A stretch of DNA of 64,000 nt from contig NC_061509.1 of the NCBI RefSeq assembly GCF_022539505.1, positions 210,824,254 to 210,888,253 on the forward strand. Direction: 5' to 3'. Position 1 is the first letter of the stretch. Each line of letters begins with the position of its first letter. This document shows positions 11,561 to 22,529 of this stretch, one piece after another. The position numbers and the translations under genes are program-made. The notes below the pieces were generated by a model, which searched no databases, was not told the DNA's origin, and saw nothing but the letters and a program-made list of their open reading frames with translations. Source of the DNA: Lolium rigidum. Lineage: Eukaryota; Streptophyta; Magnoliopsida; Poales; Poaceae.

Positions 11561-12482
11561 ATTTTCACCCTGTTGGTTTCGACATTGAATTCCTCCCGTG
11601 TTGTTGCCCCCACTTGCTAATTCCGCAGCTCCAAATCACAAATCACCAAGCCAGAATCCCTACACCCCCAAGACTCAAACTTTTATGGCCAGTCTTTAGT
11701 TCCCGGCTTTCATGCAATTCTCCGCGCCTGACTTCACCGTGGAACTAAGGCATGTCCCATGATGGTAACAGACCATAGAACTTCACAACACCCCCTCTGA
11801 AACAAAATGGTCAGAAATAAACATGGTTGCATGCGACCGAAACACCATCCACACCAGCAAACTCCAGGCATGTCGTCCATTTGGAATTCGCCGGCGGAGT
11901 CTTCCGAAACTTGGTAGTCCACCCAAGATCAATGACGATCGGCGACATGAAGTTCTTCGTCACGAAGAGAGAGGAATCCAAGGACCGCCACCTTCATTCA
12001 AAACCACACCAGCGGCCCCCACATCACTGGCAGACAGCAGAGAAGAAGACGAACTCGGAAAATCAAATAGGGAACAACCAGCCACATGGCCGGCAGACAT
12101 CACCAACACCATAGGCAACCTGGCAGACACCAATGGGCCTAGATCGGCCGCAGATTGGCCCGCCCAGCCGCCATCAAAGGTTGCTGCGTCTCCGCCAGCA
12201 ATCGTTGCGCCGCCGCCAGATAGCGATGTCGCTGCCATTTGCCCCTCCTCTCCATCGTCTCCTCCGCGAGATGCCCATGGTCCGCCATGCCGTACCCAAC
12301 CACCCGAGGAGATCAACCGTATGTGCCCTCACCAGCCCTCCGCCTTTGGCAAGATGGGCGCTGCCACCGCCGCCGGCTCGGCGGCAGCAGCTGCCTGGCG
12401 GTCGGACTAGGAGCAGGGGAGGTTAGCCGGCAGCAACGGGAGGCCTCCGGGATTGCCTGGGTGGAGGCGACCCGGGAGGTGG
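11561..12482. other. Unassigned GC-rich stretch
   Basis: Proline/alanine-rich open frames occur on both strands but none resembles a known protein. It probably belongs to the body of the retroposon whose 3' end is at 11222. Confidence 0.3.
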
Positions 12483-12870
12483 TTTTTCTTTTTTGCGATC
12501 AAACGGAGCTTCATTGATTATGTAATGGGATTACAATCCTTCAATAGGACATTCTCTAAGAAGAGTGGCTTATAATTAATCCACAAACACCTTCTCCTAT
12601 TACTACTAGCACTCTTGGCGCAGAGATGAGCTGCCTCATTTGCTAGTCTACCAATGAACTTAAAATTAATGCTAGAAATAAACCCACTAAGCTCCTTTAT
12701 CTCGTGGCAAATAGAAGTAATTTCTGATCTACTTCCCCCAGGATCTTCCAACTGGTTCAATACCACTCTGGCATCGGTTTCAATCTCTACCGATGAAAGG
12801 TTTCGATCAATTGCGAGCTGCACCCCATCACGTACCGCCAGAGCCTCCATATTCAACGAATTAGCGGCAT
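12483..12870 (-). pseudogene. 5'-truncated LINE: RNase H domain and tail
   Basis: The 112-residue frame 12518-12856 is the C-terminal RNase H-like domain (RVT_3 type) of plant L1-like elements: ALAVRDGVQLAIDRNLSSVEIETDA, FIGRLANEAAHLCAK, RRCLWINY, KDCNP before the stop. A short 3' UTR and an A-rich tail follow on the minus strand (T-rich at 12484-12495). Everything upstream of the RNase H domain is missing, as in abortive reverse transcription. No clear target duplication seen. Confidence 0.82.
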
Positions 12871-13211
12871 GTTCGTACCTAGCTACTGATAATAAGCTTG
12901 CGCACAGAAAGAGAAAATGCTATTCGGTCGATCGTTCTATTCTGACCACGATGATTTGGGCGTTGCACTTTGACTATGGTTTTGATTGTTCACTGTTTTC
13001 TCCATTACGTCGGTCCTTATCTCACAAGTTGAATGTACGTCGATCACCACCTTTCTAGCTTGACTTGTCGCAGCTAGATATGCAAACGTGAGCTGGTCAA
13101 TGTACCCATCGTGTCAGCTATTCCGACAATACCCTTTGTTGAAACGGAAATTATAACTCACTGACGGTCTTTGCCGCCCGTCTCTTTCTAGTTTCTATGT
13201 AGTGATAGATA
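12871..13211. other. Unassigned intergenic sequence
   Basis: No gene seen. 13150-13204 ends in a CACTA-like inverted terminus (CACTACATAGAAACTAG on the minus strand), possibly a decayed CACTA end, but no partner was found. Confidence 0.3.
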
Positions 13212-14887
13212 TCTTTACTATTAAATCTCAATCCGTTGGTACGTACGTCGCTCTCGATCGCTAAACGCTTCGTACGTAAAAGAAAACCGGATCGATTTGG
13301 TTCTGCTCGCTTCGTGGAGGAGTCCGTTTACCGCCCGTCACGCGCATCCGAGAAACACGCGTTATCCAACATGTTTGACCTGGCGCCAATTCAAAGTTGT
13401 TTCCCATCACCACCTAATCGGTTCCAAAACTGCTTGCACCTCCGCGCGTATAGAGTCCTATCTGAAATTAACTGTCTAGCTAATCCCGTGGCTAAAAAAG
13501 CCAGCGCTGCGTTGTTAGTTTTTTCTTGAACACAGGCTTATGCATGCGAACGTCTTTCGATCAGTTTGCCTATTGTGCGCGCCCGCGAGCAGCTTCGCGC
13601 CCGGCGATTGTAGCCACTACTCACGGCCGCGAGCGTTGCTGCCGTCGACGGCACAAGGCACACGCCTCTTGGCTCGAGCAGCCGGCCGGGCACGACATCG
13701 ACGTTAGCAGCTGGGATGGCGACAGGGACGGTATCGTTTCATCCGTTTCCAACGAAAGCTTCCGGCCAGTCTTTCTCTAAAAGACCAGAACTTTGCTCTA
13801 GACGATGACGAAGGTAGCTGACGGCCAAACTCATGAAGTAGTTTATGTGACTTTATCATAATAATATTTTTTTCTGCCCGGTTGAATAATCTTTTCACGT
13901 TGTTAGGTATCCTATGTAGATAATTATTAGATCATCACCTAACGTGGGTTGGTGTATCGAGCTAGGTGGCGTCCACACTGATTGCCAAGGATCCTATATA
14001 GCTGGATTAGAAGCGCTGTACAAGTGTATTGCTGAATTTCAAGTTATCGGAAGTTGTAAGGTATATCAAAATGCAACTGATACAAATTTGATTTTTTGTC
14101 CTTTCCTCATGCAAATTCAAAGTTGAACTGATTACTATCACACGTGATTGGAGTTGGACATATTTTGTAGTTTGTCTGATCAACAATGTTCAAAGTAGTT
14201 CATATGATAATGCAAAAAAATGCCAATCTGGTCTTCCTAAACTTATGACATGTTGCTGCAACAATGGTTAATACCATGTCACTTTAGAGGTCTCTAAAAG
14301 TTATGTTTCTCAATTCATCATGTACCCTATTGCAGGCTAAAGGCGATTTGCCCTTCAGATAAGCTCAAGATCATGGGGTGGTTAAATCACATCAGAGTTA
14401 GCGTGTTCTCAATTTTCCAATATAATGCAAATTCTACGAAAATGCAAGAACAATAATACGTATGAGAGTGGTATAAGAAAGAGAACAAATAATGCTTATA
14501 TGAGTGGTATAAAAATAGCAAAAGGTTTCTATGCATATATGTGTGCACATTGTAGATTCAAGAGAAGTGACCGTCATCAGCTCAATAGACTATTCTGGAT
14601 CAGACAAACCGGCAACAAGGATGGCTCAATGGACCTGTTTTGGCACGACAACACATCAAAATATTTTACAAATTTGATTTCTGGCTTGATGCTCTCTTTT
14701 TATTGTCCCTTTTATGCAACACCAATCGAATGGTGTCTCCATTTTTACAACATTTTATGTTACATTAGGACTTCTCTGTGGAGGTTTTTGGGAATCGGAT
14801 GATGTTTTATTGTGGTATTGAAACTATACATAGACTATATATATTATAATAATAAAAAACCGTAGCTACGCACGGGTTTTGTACTAG
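13212..14887 (+). mobile_element. Small non-autonomous Helitron (candidate)
   Basis: 3' end: a hairpin-forming stretch (AACCGT...ACGGGTT, 14861-14880) followed by CTAG at 14884-14887 and host T at 14888, the rule for Helitron termini (CTRR then T). A matching 5' terminus is TCTTTACTATTAAATC starting at 13212 after host A at 13211. About 1.7 kb lie between, with no Rep/helicase. The 3' end is the stronger evidence. The 5' end is chosen by resemblance to plant Helitron starts. Confidence 0.6.
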
Positions 14888-14989
14888 TTGAGTCTAGTTT
14901 TAAGCTTTGCCGACCGGGAAGACGGTTTACAAAAGATTGAGGTCCATACAAGTTATTAGATCTTTATCTACGGTCTAGAAAATTGACCC

Positions 14990-16415
14990 TTGTTAAGTGG
15001 AAAAAACAACGAAGCTGCCGTTGTCAAGTGGATAAAACAACCAAACTCAATACTATCTCCGTCCATACAAGGATCTTGCAAGTTCGCTTAAGTTTAGATG
15101 TATCTAGACACTTTTTAGTGCATAGATACATCTAAATTTTACACCAAAAAAAGATACATCTAAATTTAGACAAACCTCTAACATTTTTTTAATGAAAGGA
15201 GAATGTACTAGTTTATGTTCTGATATCACGATGATGATGATCTATGAACGTGTCCACTTGGATTTTTCTCCTGCCCAGGTCCATTTGCACCACTGCCAAG
15301 TGCCAACACCCCGATCCATTGGCACCACGGCCAAGTGCTAACTAAACATTGGGCCCAGCAGAACCAACTCAATGTATCTAGCGGCACTTGCATCGTGACC
15401 GGTCCAGAGCAAATACTTCTTAACTCCATTGTATAGTTACTCGATTCATGTCATTACATGGATCAGGAACAATACTCCAGATGACTCAATCAGCCCAAGC
15501 CCAGTGTCCTTACAAAAAGAAATTGAGACGCAAACATAACTATAGAATAACTATACTGCTAAGTTCCTGATTATTCATTAGGAAATGTACACAAGTGGGT
15601 TCATTTGATTAAGCTATCTATACAAGCACTATCGTTCTAAAAAGTTGTAATAATGTCCCCATCAGATTTTGCGAATTTGTTTGTAGTGGACGAACCATTT
15701 GACTGACAAACGTCGATTAGTACCTGATGATTTTTTTGTTGAGAAAAAAAAAATCACTTCCAAAGCAGAACTATTACTCTAAGAACTTAAAACCCGTTTG
15801 TTTCCACCTTTTGCGGGATCTTGAGCTCTTCGCAGGCGTCCGAGTTCATCTTTTTGACGTGAACATCTCGCACCCGATGTTAGCCTTGAACACGCCGCCC
15901 TGGATGAGGTGTGCATCGAAACCCCCTGTGCCGATCCTCGACCTTCAACACCCTATACTTGTCCAGCTAGTCGAAGATGTCGCTGACCAAGAATTTCTCC
16001 CCTCCGACGCCGAGAGACGCGCTTTTGGCAGACCTGCCGCCGTCACCAGTCACGACAGCTTCACCTTGCCGCCTACTCGCTTTGAGCCGCCTCCACAGGT
16101 AGGCCAGGTGTGCATCGTCAAAACCCCCCGTGTCACGCTCCAGCTCCTCGACCTTGAACAACCCGTACTTCTCCAACTAGTCGGAGATGTCATTGGCCAA
16201 GAATTTCTCCCCTTCGACGCCACCGGACACGTTCTTGGAAGTCCTGTCATCGTCGTCGTCCATGAAGACTTCACCTCGCCACCTACTCGTTTTTAAGCCG
16301 CCACCACAGGCAGGCCAATAGCAACAGCTGCAGCAGCCAAAGGCCACCTTTGATGCCCAACCCAACGGCTAACCCGGTGACCACCCTGTTCCGCTCATCG
16401 CTCGGGCCAGCCGTG
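14990..16415 (-). pseudogene. Inverted, broken partial copy of the LysM receptor kinase gene
   Basis: On the minus strand this repeats the end of exon 1 and the start of intron 1 of the gene at 22530-29620. 16415 to about 15830 encodes the transmembrane/juxtamembrane part (VVTGLAVGLG, LLQLLLLACLW, GGEKFLVSDI, KVEELERDTGGFDDAHL) with stops and frameshifts. The juxtamembrane block occurs twice (about 16290-16150 and 16150-15960), so the fragment has an internal tandem duplication. 15800-15440 matches the intron pieces 23757-24100 and 26331-26670. 15219-15440 and 14990-15050 match 26740-26945. The outer solo LTR ends the similarity at 16415. It cannot encode a receptor. Confidence 0.85.
15056..15205. 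mobile_element. Stowaway-type MITE
   Basis: 150-base element with internal inverted repeat (GATGTATCTAGACAC / GTGCATAGATACATC), degenerate Stowaway ends (TCTCCGTCC) and TA on both sides (15054-15055, 15206-15207). The related intron copy near 26890 lacks it, giving an empty-site comparison. Confidence 0.7.
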
Positions 16416-16718
16416 TGTAAGGGTACATTGCCCCTAAGTGTGTTTTTGGTAATTAATGACAATCCTCTGTGGACTAATTTTTTATTGTGTTTATATGAAG
16501 GAATGTTCCATAGGTATTTCTTGAAGCCCATATGTTGGATTTAAGTGTGGATGCCATGTAGATTGATATGTATACCTTTGATATTGTCATCAAGATCATC
16601 AATTTGAAGAGATAAAAGGTTGACCAAGACTAAGAGTGGAGATTGAATTCAAGTTGGTAAACACATGAAGCATAAAGAGTGTACCACTTTTGATCATGTG
16701 ATCTTGTGGTATGGTAAG

Positions 16719-18113
16719 TGATACGTCCAAAACGTATCTACTTTCCCGAACACTTTTGCTGCTGTTTGCCCTCTATCTTGTGTGTTTTGAATGCAACTAA
16801 CACGGACTAACGTTGTTTTCAGCAGAATTGCTCTCGTGTCTCGTTTTTGTGCAGAAATTTAACTTTCAGGAAAATTCCCAGAAAATATCGCAAAACTCAT
16901 AATTCACCTGAAGACTCACGGAGCCAGAAAACGAGACAGAGGGGGGCCACAAGGGGCCCACACTTGCCCTAGGCGCGGGCTAGGCTTGGCCGCGCCTAGG
17001 GGTGGTCTGGCCGCCTCGGCCACCCCCTCGACCTCTCCTTCGCACTATATTAATCCCCTGACCTGAAAATACCGGGGGTTCGACTTTTTTCCAGAAAGAA
17101 TTCCGCTGCTCCGCCGCCACCAGAAACCCCAATCCGGGACAAGAAACTCCGTTATGGCACCCTGCCGGGACGTGGATTTGGAGGAGATCATCATCATCGC
17201 CATCACCGACGCCTCTCCATCAACCATCCATGATTGCCCCAACCATGTGTGAGTAATTCCCCGCTATAGGCTGTAGAGGATGGTAGGAATTGGATAAGAT
17301 TGATCATGTAGTAGCTATAAGATTGTTATGGGCATAGTGCCTAGTATTTGTTGTTAGTATTTTTGATATTGTTGCAACTTGCTATGCTAAATGCTTGTCA
17401 CTTTGGGCCCGAGTGCCATGATCTCAGATTTGAACATGTTATTGATTCATGATGATAATTATTGTTTTGGATCATATCTGCAAGTTGTATACACATATCG
17501 TTGTCCGGAACCCGAGACCCCAAAGAGACAGAAATTGGGATAACCGGAGGGGTGGCTATGAAGTGAGTATCACGTGTGTTCACGGAGTGTTAATGCTTTC
17601 TCCCGTACTCTATTAAAAGGAGTACCTTAATTACCAGTAGTTTCCCTTGAGGCCCCGCTACAACGGGCTGGTAGGACAAAAGATGTCGTGCAAGTTTCTC
17701 ATTGCGAGCACGCACGACTAAATAGGAACACACGCCTATGGTTATTTTATATTAGGATGCTTATATCATTATTACTCTCAATGCCTATATCTTGCTATTA
17801 TATGGACTATCTCATTCATGCAGCGCTCGTTCATCCATCCTTGTGCCTACATTGTTTTAATCCTGCTGACTACTGCAATCATCGGTACTGATGTTTTCAT
17901 TTCATTACTGTTGTTACTTCACTACTATCACTGCTATAAAACTGTTACTACTGATAAACTGTTGCGAGCAAGTCTATTTCCAGGTGCAGGTGAATTGACA
18001 ACTCATTTGTTAAAGTTTATAAATATTCTTTGGCTCCCCTTTTGTCGAATCAATAAATTTGGGGTTTACTTCCCTCGAAAACTGTTGCGACCCCCTATAC
18101 TTGTGGGTCATCA
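16719..18113 (+). mobile_element. Solo LTR (inner, Gypsy-type), TSD GTAAG
   Basis: 1395 bases from TGATACGTCCAAAACG to ...CTTGTGGGTCATCA, flanked by GTAAG on both sides (16714-16718 and 18114-18118). Its end resembles the 5' LTR end of Gypsy element 2 (CCTATACTTGTGGGTTATCA). TATA-like TATATTAAT at about 17046. It was inserted in the outer LTR and then reduced to a solo LTR. Confidence 0.9.
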
Positions 18114-19336
18114 GTAAGCCTTGTCAATTATGTTTCATGAGCTAACCCACTATATATGTGCATTTATGTTGTCTATGTGGGTTAGGTATCTTGCCATGGG
18201 CATGCATCAAGAGTATGATCTCATATAGCCCTTGTGAGGATGTCATCAAGTATGGATGTCATCAAGGTTGAGAAGGGAAAGTTCAAGATGAGCATATCGA
18301 AGATATCATTCTTGAAGCTTGCGGTCCATTTGGTGATAATGGACATGTGAAGATGTGGCTCAATGATGCTATCCCATCATGGTGTATGGGGGAAAATTTG
18401 TGAGTCTTCACGTAGTAACAGTGATCAAGTGAGGCGTTCCGGCTTGAGTGGAGCTTGAAGCGTTGTCATCAAGATCAAGCGGGATGTGCAAGGCAAAGGT
18501 ATGACCTTGCTAGATTTTCCTTTTACCGGTATCAAGGTGGTTGTTGGGAGATCAGGTTATAGGGTAGATAGCCACACTATCAAGAGGGGCTTTTGGTGGG
18601 TAACTTGATCGCATCGTCTTAGGGAGCTCAATCCTTTGCATACTTTGCATCCCTATATTCTTGTTGCTTCTTGGTTTTTCTCTGTGTGAGGTTCTTGAGT
18701 TTGTTACTAGCTTTTCAACAAGCCCAAGTTCATCGAAAATGGAATCCGCATGCATCTTCTATTACGTTTTCAAGTTTGGATGTCTTTACCGTTTCTTGAC
18801 GTTGGGATGCTCCCTCTCTAAAATCATCAATAAAATATTCTGTGAGGAGTCTCAATATTTCCAACAAAATTGTTGGGGTTCTATTCGTCGTTATCTTTCC
18901 TACAAAATTGGTTTCATCTCAATCGGAGTTCGGGAACTTTGTCAAAGTTTAGTTCTTTCGAAAAAAATGCGTTTGAGGGGTTCTAGCGAGTTTCGGTGCA
19001 GGTTCTAGCGGCACCGGCTCTACCGCCGAAAATATTCCGGTCTGCCGAAAACATTCCGGTTTCGCTGGAACGCAGTAGTGTAAGCATTTTCGGCTAATCC
19101 GGAAACATTCCGGCGGACCGGTCCGGCACGACCGGAACCTTTCGGTCCAGGCTGCCATTCCGGCTGGAGTTCCGGTTGGCCGATTTGCTCGCCGTTCCAT
19201 TCCAGTAGGGAAACCGGCTGTGCCGGTTTTGCTACCGGTTTGACTCGTAGGAATTCTCCAAATGGCTAGTTTTCCCCCTTGGACTATAAATAGTCCTTCT
19301 TCCTCCTTGAGGATATAAGGGTCAACCATTCTATTT

Positions 19337-19337
<1 letters not shown>

Positions 19338-19372
<35 letters not shown>
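19338..19372. repeat. (CT)n microsatellite
   Basis: Seventeen CT units in the outer solo LTR, downstream of a TATA-like ACTATAAATAG at about 19284. Confidence 0.95.
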
Positions 19373-19375
<3 letters not shown>

Positions 19376-20276
19376 CTCCATTGTTGGTCCTCAAAAGCTT
19401 GCTTCATCCCATTCCCTCCTATGATTCTTGCATATTCTTGAGGGATTTGAAAGAGGAGATCTAGATCTACAACTCCACCAATCCATTCCTCCTCTTTGTG
19501 AGGGGAACTCTTGGGATCTAGATCTAGGAGTCATTTGTTGATTTCCTCCTTTGTTCTTCCTCTCTAATTTCTCCCTAGCACTTGTTGATTTGGTGGGATT
19601 TGATTGTGAAGGATCTGAGCATATTTGGTGTTCTTGCTTTTGCATCCCTGCATAAGTGTTGAGCTCTCCATTACGATTTGTTTGAGTGAGAGACCGTGAG
19701 CTTGTTACTCTTGGAGGGGTTGCCTCCTAGTTGGCTTGGCGGTTGGTGCTCCGGTGACCTCTTCGTGGAAGATTGTGAAGAGGCTCGGGCTTCTCCTTCG
19801 TGAAGTTTGTGAAGTGATTGTGGAGCTTGCCATCTCCGGAGTGGAGGAAAAGCTATCCATAAGAGAAAGGCCTTTGACCTTCGTGGTGCTGGCTTGTTGA
19901 AGAAGGTGACCCTTCGTGGCATTCGGGAGACCTTCGTGGTAGCCCGCACTATCCAACGTGACGTACCTCACCTTGTGTGCGAGAACACGGGAATACATCT
20001 TCGTCTCCGCATGTCCCGGTTATCTCTATACCCGAATTTACTCTCCTTGTGATAGCCATCGTGCTTGATGTACTTATATCTTGCTATCACTTGTGTTACA
20101 CATATCTTGTTTAGCTTCAGTTGTTGTTGTTGCACTTAGTTGAGCCTAGCGTATTTACGTTTTGTGCTTGAAAAATAAACGTTAGTTTAATTTAGCATTC
20201 TTACAAGCCAAATACGTAATAGTTTTTAAAACACCTCTTCACCCCCCTCTAGGCGACATCTCGTCCTTTCACCGTG

Positions 20277-20968
20277 ACGATTTCTTACAGTCACATGAAC
20301 AACATCTAGCACCAAGGTCGGGGAACATGGAGAATGCGGGGAGAACCAGTGAGGACCAGTGTCTCCGTGCTCGATGGAGAACCAGACATGACCAACGTCG
20401 CCGTGCTCAAGAGAGAAGACATGGCGTACAATCAAAGCGATAAGATCTACCCCATCTACAACATGCTCATATCCGAGTTTGAACGAGGGTATGTTCAGTG
20501 TTTACAACCACTAGGGGATTTGGGGCAGATGAAGAAGCTGGTGGGCCATGGCCAGTCACCGCCGCCATAGTCGCCAACCTCGTCGTCTAGCCGGTGAGGA
20601 AGCTCCTAACATGTTGGTGGATTTAGAAGTGTCGAGGATCTCAAAGAGGGGAAATGGGGGGTGGATTTAGCGGTGAGAGTGGCACACTTAAATACGGTGG
20701 CGAACTTCTGCAGACAGTGAACAAATTCATCCCCCAGTGTTACGTCGTTCCACGCGAACTCACACCATCTCTGTCGCTGGCTCTGCGGGGTGCCACGTTG
20801 TGGATTTTTGGTAAGGCAAGGGTGGCTCCATGAAAACGTTCGATTTGGTAGTTCCTCCCTAGCCTGGCTCGAAAGTACTTTAAGAATCGTGTGGGCCACA
20901 AGACCGGGGGAGCACATGCATCCAATTGGACCATTCATCTCCTCACAACTGGCTTGCGAGCTACCAAA
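20277..20968. other. Unassigned sequence
   Basis: The 78-residue plus frame 20334-20570 and the minus frame 20606-21034 show no recognisable domain. I see no repeat ends. Possibly old transposon debris. Confidence 0.3.
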
Positions 20969-21011
20969 CACGCCTTGGTGTTTTTTTTTTGCGAAAAAAC
21001 ACGCCTTGGTG
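20969..21011 (-). repeat. Tiny retroposon tail with direct repeats
   Basis: A T-run plus GCGAAAAA is flanked by two copies of ACGCCTTGGTG. It looks like an extremely 5'-truncated LINE insertion that left little more than its tail and the target duplication. Confidence 0.5.
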
Positions 21012-21034
21012 TTGCTAATGAAAAACTCAAACAA

Positions 21035-21330
21035 ACTTTACTTTTTTGCGAAAAATCCACCGATCTATTAATAATCATTAACAATAGTATAGAAAAGACT
21101 TAAAAGCAATAAATTATAAATAGTTCTTTGAAGCATAGAGCGATGACTGCAAACACTAGAAAGATGTGTTGCTGTCCTCGTCCTTCATCACGGAAGCCAG
21201 ACAAGGTTTGTTGTAGTATATCTTGTTGCAGTACACAGATGATGAGTCATCGTGCTAAGCCTCCTAAGAACCAGCACAATAGAGCAGGAATCATTGGTAA
21301 GGAAAAATTGTCATTGATGCCGGAAATTAA
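21035..21330 (-). mobile_element. LINE 3' fragment
   Basis: Minus-strand 3' end signature: GATTATTAATAGATCGGTGG then a TTTCGCAAAAAAG tail at about 21036-21050. The sequence up to about 21330 resembles the 3' part of a Triticeae LINE, from memory. No intact frame. Confidence 0.45.
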
Positions 21331-21647
21331 AAAAGAAAACATTGTGTACATACTTATTTTTTGTGAACCCAGAGGACAAACAAAACCCCCATTACACACA
21401 CAAACAGGTACACTCTTTTCTTATGAGTACCACCGAAAAACTGAGTCTAAGAAAGAAATCCGGTGGATTTTAAGATTGATGAAACCGGCACAATCACCTC
21501 GCTGTTCGATGCTAAAACAATATTCCTCATTTTGTAAGACACCAAAATATCAAATACTGTATGATGTTTCAACTCTGATGAATAGGCTAAAAATAGTACT
21601 GCTCTTCTAACCATCTAAGCACATTATCTTGATTAGGACAAGGATTT

Positions 21648-22069
21648 TGTGCACATGGGAGTCAGTGCTCCCTTCACTTTTGGATTTGTAAAAATTTCAG
21701 ATTCTCATATTTCTCTGCTTTCAAGAATTATGACATTAAATATGTAGATAGATGTGTATACGAGGATTGGAATCAAAAAAGTCTCGTCAAAAAATGCGTT
21801 ATATTTTTGAAGATACAAAAAAGACAAATTTCTGACAGTACACTGACAAAATATACGTACTATTGTACTACTATTTATAGTCAGAAATTTGTCTTTTTTA
21901 TATTTTCCAAAATACAAAGTATTTTTTAATGAGACTTTTTTGACTACACTCCTCGTGTCTAAATCTATCTACATATTTAATACCATAATTTTTGAAAACA
22001 TAAAAGAGCGAGGTTTTAAAAATTTTCAAAAATCCAAAAGTCCAAGTAGCACTTGTGCTCATGTGCACA
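21648..22069. mobile_element. MITE with long imperfect inverted repeats
   Basis: Ends pair as TGTGCACATG / CATGTGCACA, and the inner arms match over most of the element (e.g. AAAGACAAATTTCTGAC at about 21830 against GTCAGAAATTTGTCTTTTTT at about 21880). About 420 bases, A/T-rich, non-coding. No clear target duplication, so the superfamily is open. It lies about 200 bases upstream of the LYK TATA box. Confidence 0.6.
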
Positions 22070-22287
22070 TGGTACTTTCCGCATTATCTTGTAGTACGTG
22101 TAACCAGCAGAGGGAGCGTGAGGGAACCACATGCTCAAAGTCAAAACTACAATTCTACCGCCACATGAAACGATTCTACCGGGTCAGACGGATTAATCCG
22201 CCACTCGAAACTTGGAAAAGGCAACCATAACTGACCGTGACTGCGACAGGAGTGGTCCCAGCCCCATCGGATCAACAATTTCCTGAA

Positions 22288-22293
22288 TATAAA
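22288..22293 (+). promoter_or_regulatory. Candidate TATA box of the LysM receptor gene
   Basis: TATAAA in a less GC-rich pocket, 236 bases before the ATG at 22530. It is the best TATA match in the upstream region. The transcription start cannot be seen. Confidence 0.4.
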
Positions 22294-22529
22294 CGCCAAG
22301 GTGTCGTACAAGTCAAAAGTCAACACCACCGCCGGGGAAAGATGCCCCGAAACCCGACGAACGCAGGCAGCCGGCCGTACCCAGTCGATGATCTTCACGC
22401 TCTCCGCCGCTCCCGACAACACCATCGTCTTCCCTTCCCGCATATGTCACTCCCGACTCCCCCGAGCTGCCACTCCGGAGCCACCACCACCTCGCCAACC
22501 CCAGCTGCGTCTCCTTCCAATCCGGAGCA

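Larger units (their letters stand above)
16416..20271 (+). mobile_element. Solo LTR (outer), TSD CCGTG
   Basis: Starts TGTAAGGGTACATTGCCCC and ends ...GACATCTCGTCCTTTCA. The identical five bases CCGTG flank it (16411-16415 and 20272-20276). No internal domain, primer site or second LTR exists, so this is a solo LTR left by recombination. Net length is about 2.46 kb once the nested LTR (16719-18113 plus its duplicated site) is removed. The family is not identified. Small frames inside (e.g. 18949-19407) are not genes. Confidence 0.82.

Noticed and set aside
13150..13204. CACTA-like terminus.
   Set aside because: No partner end or subterminal repeats found.
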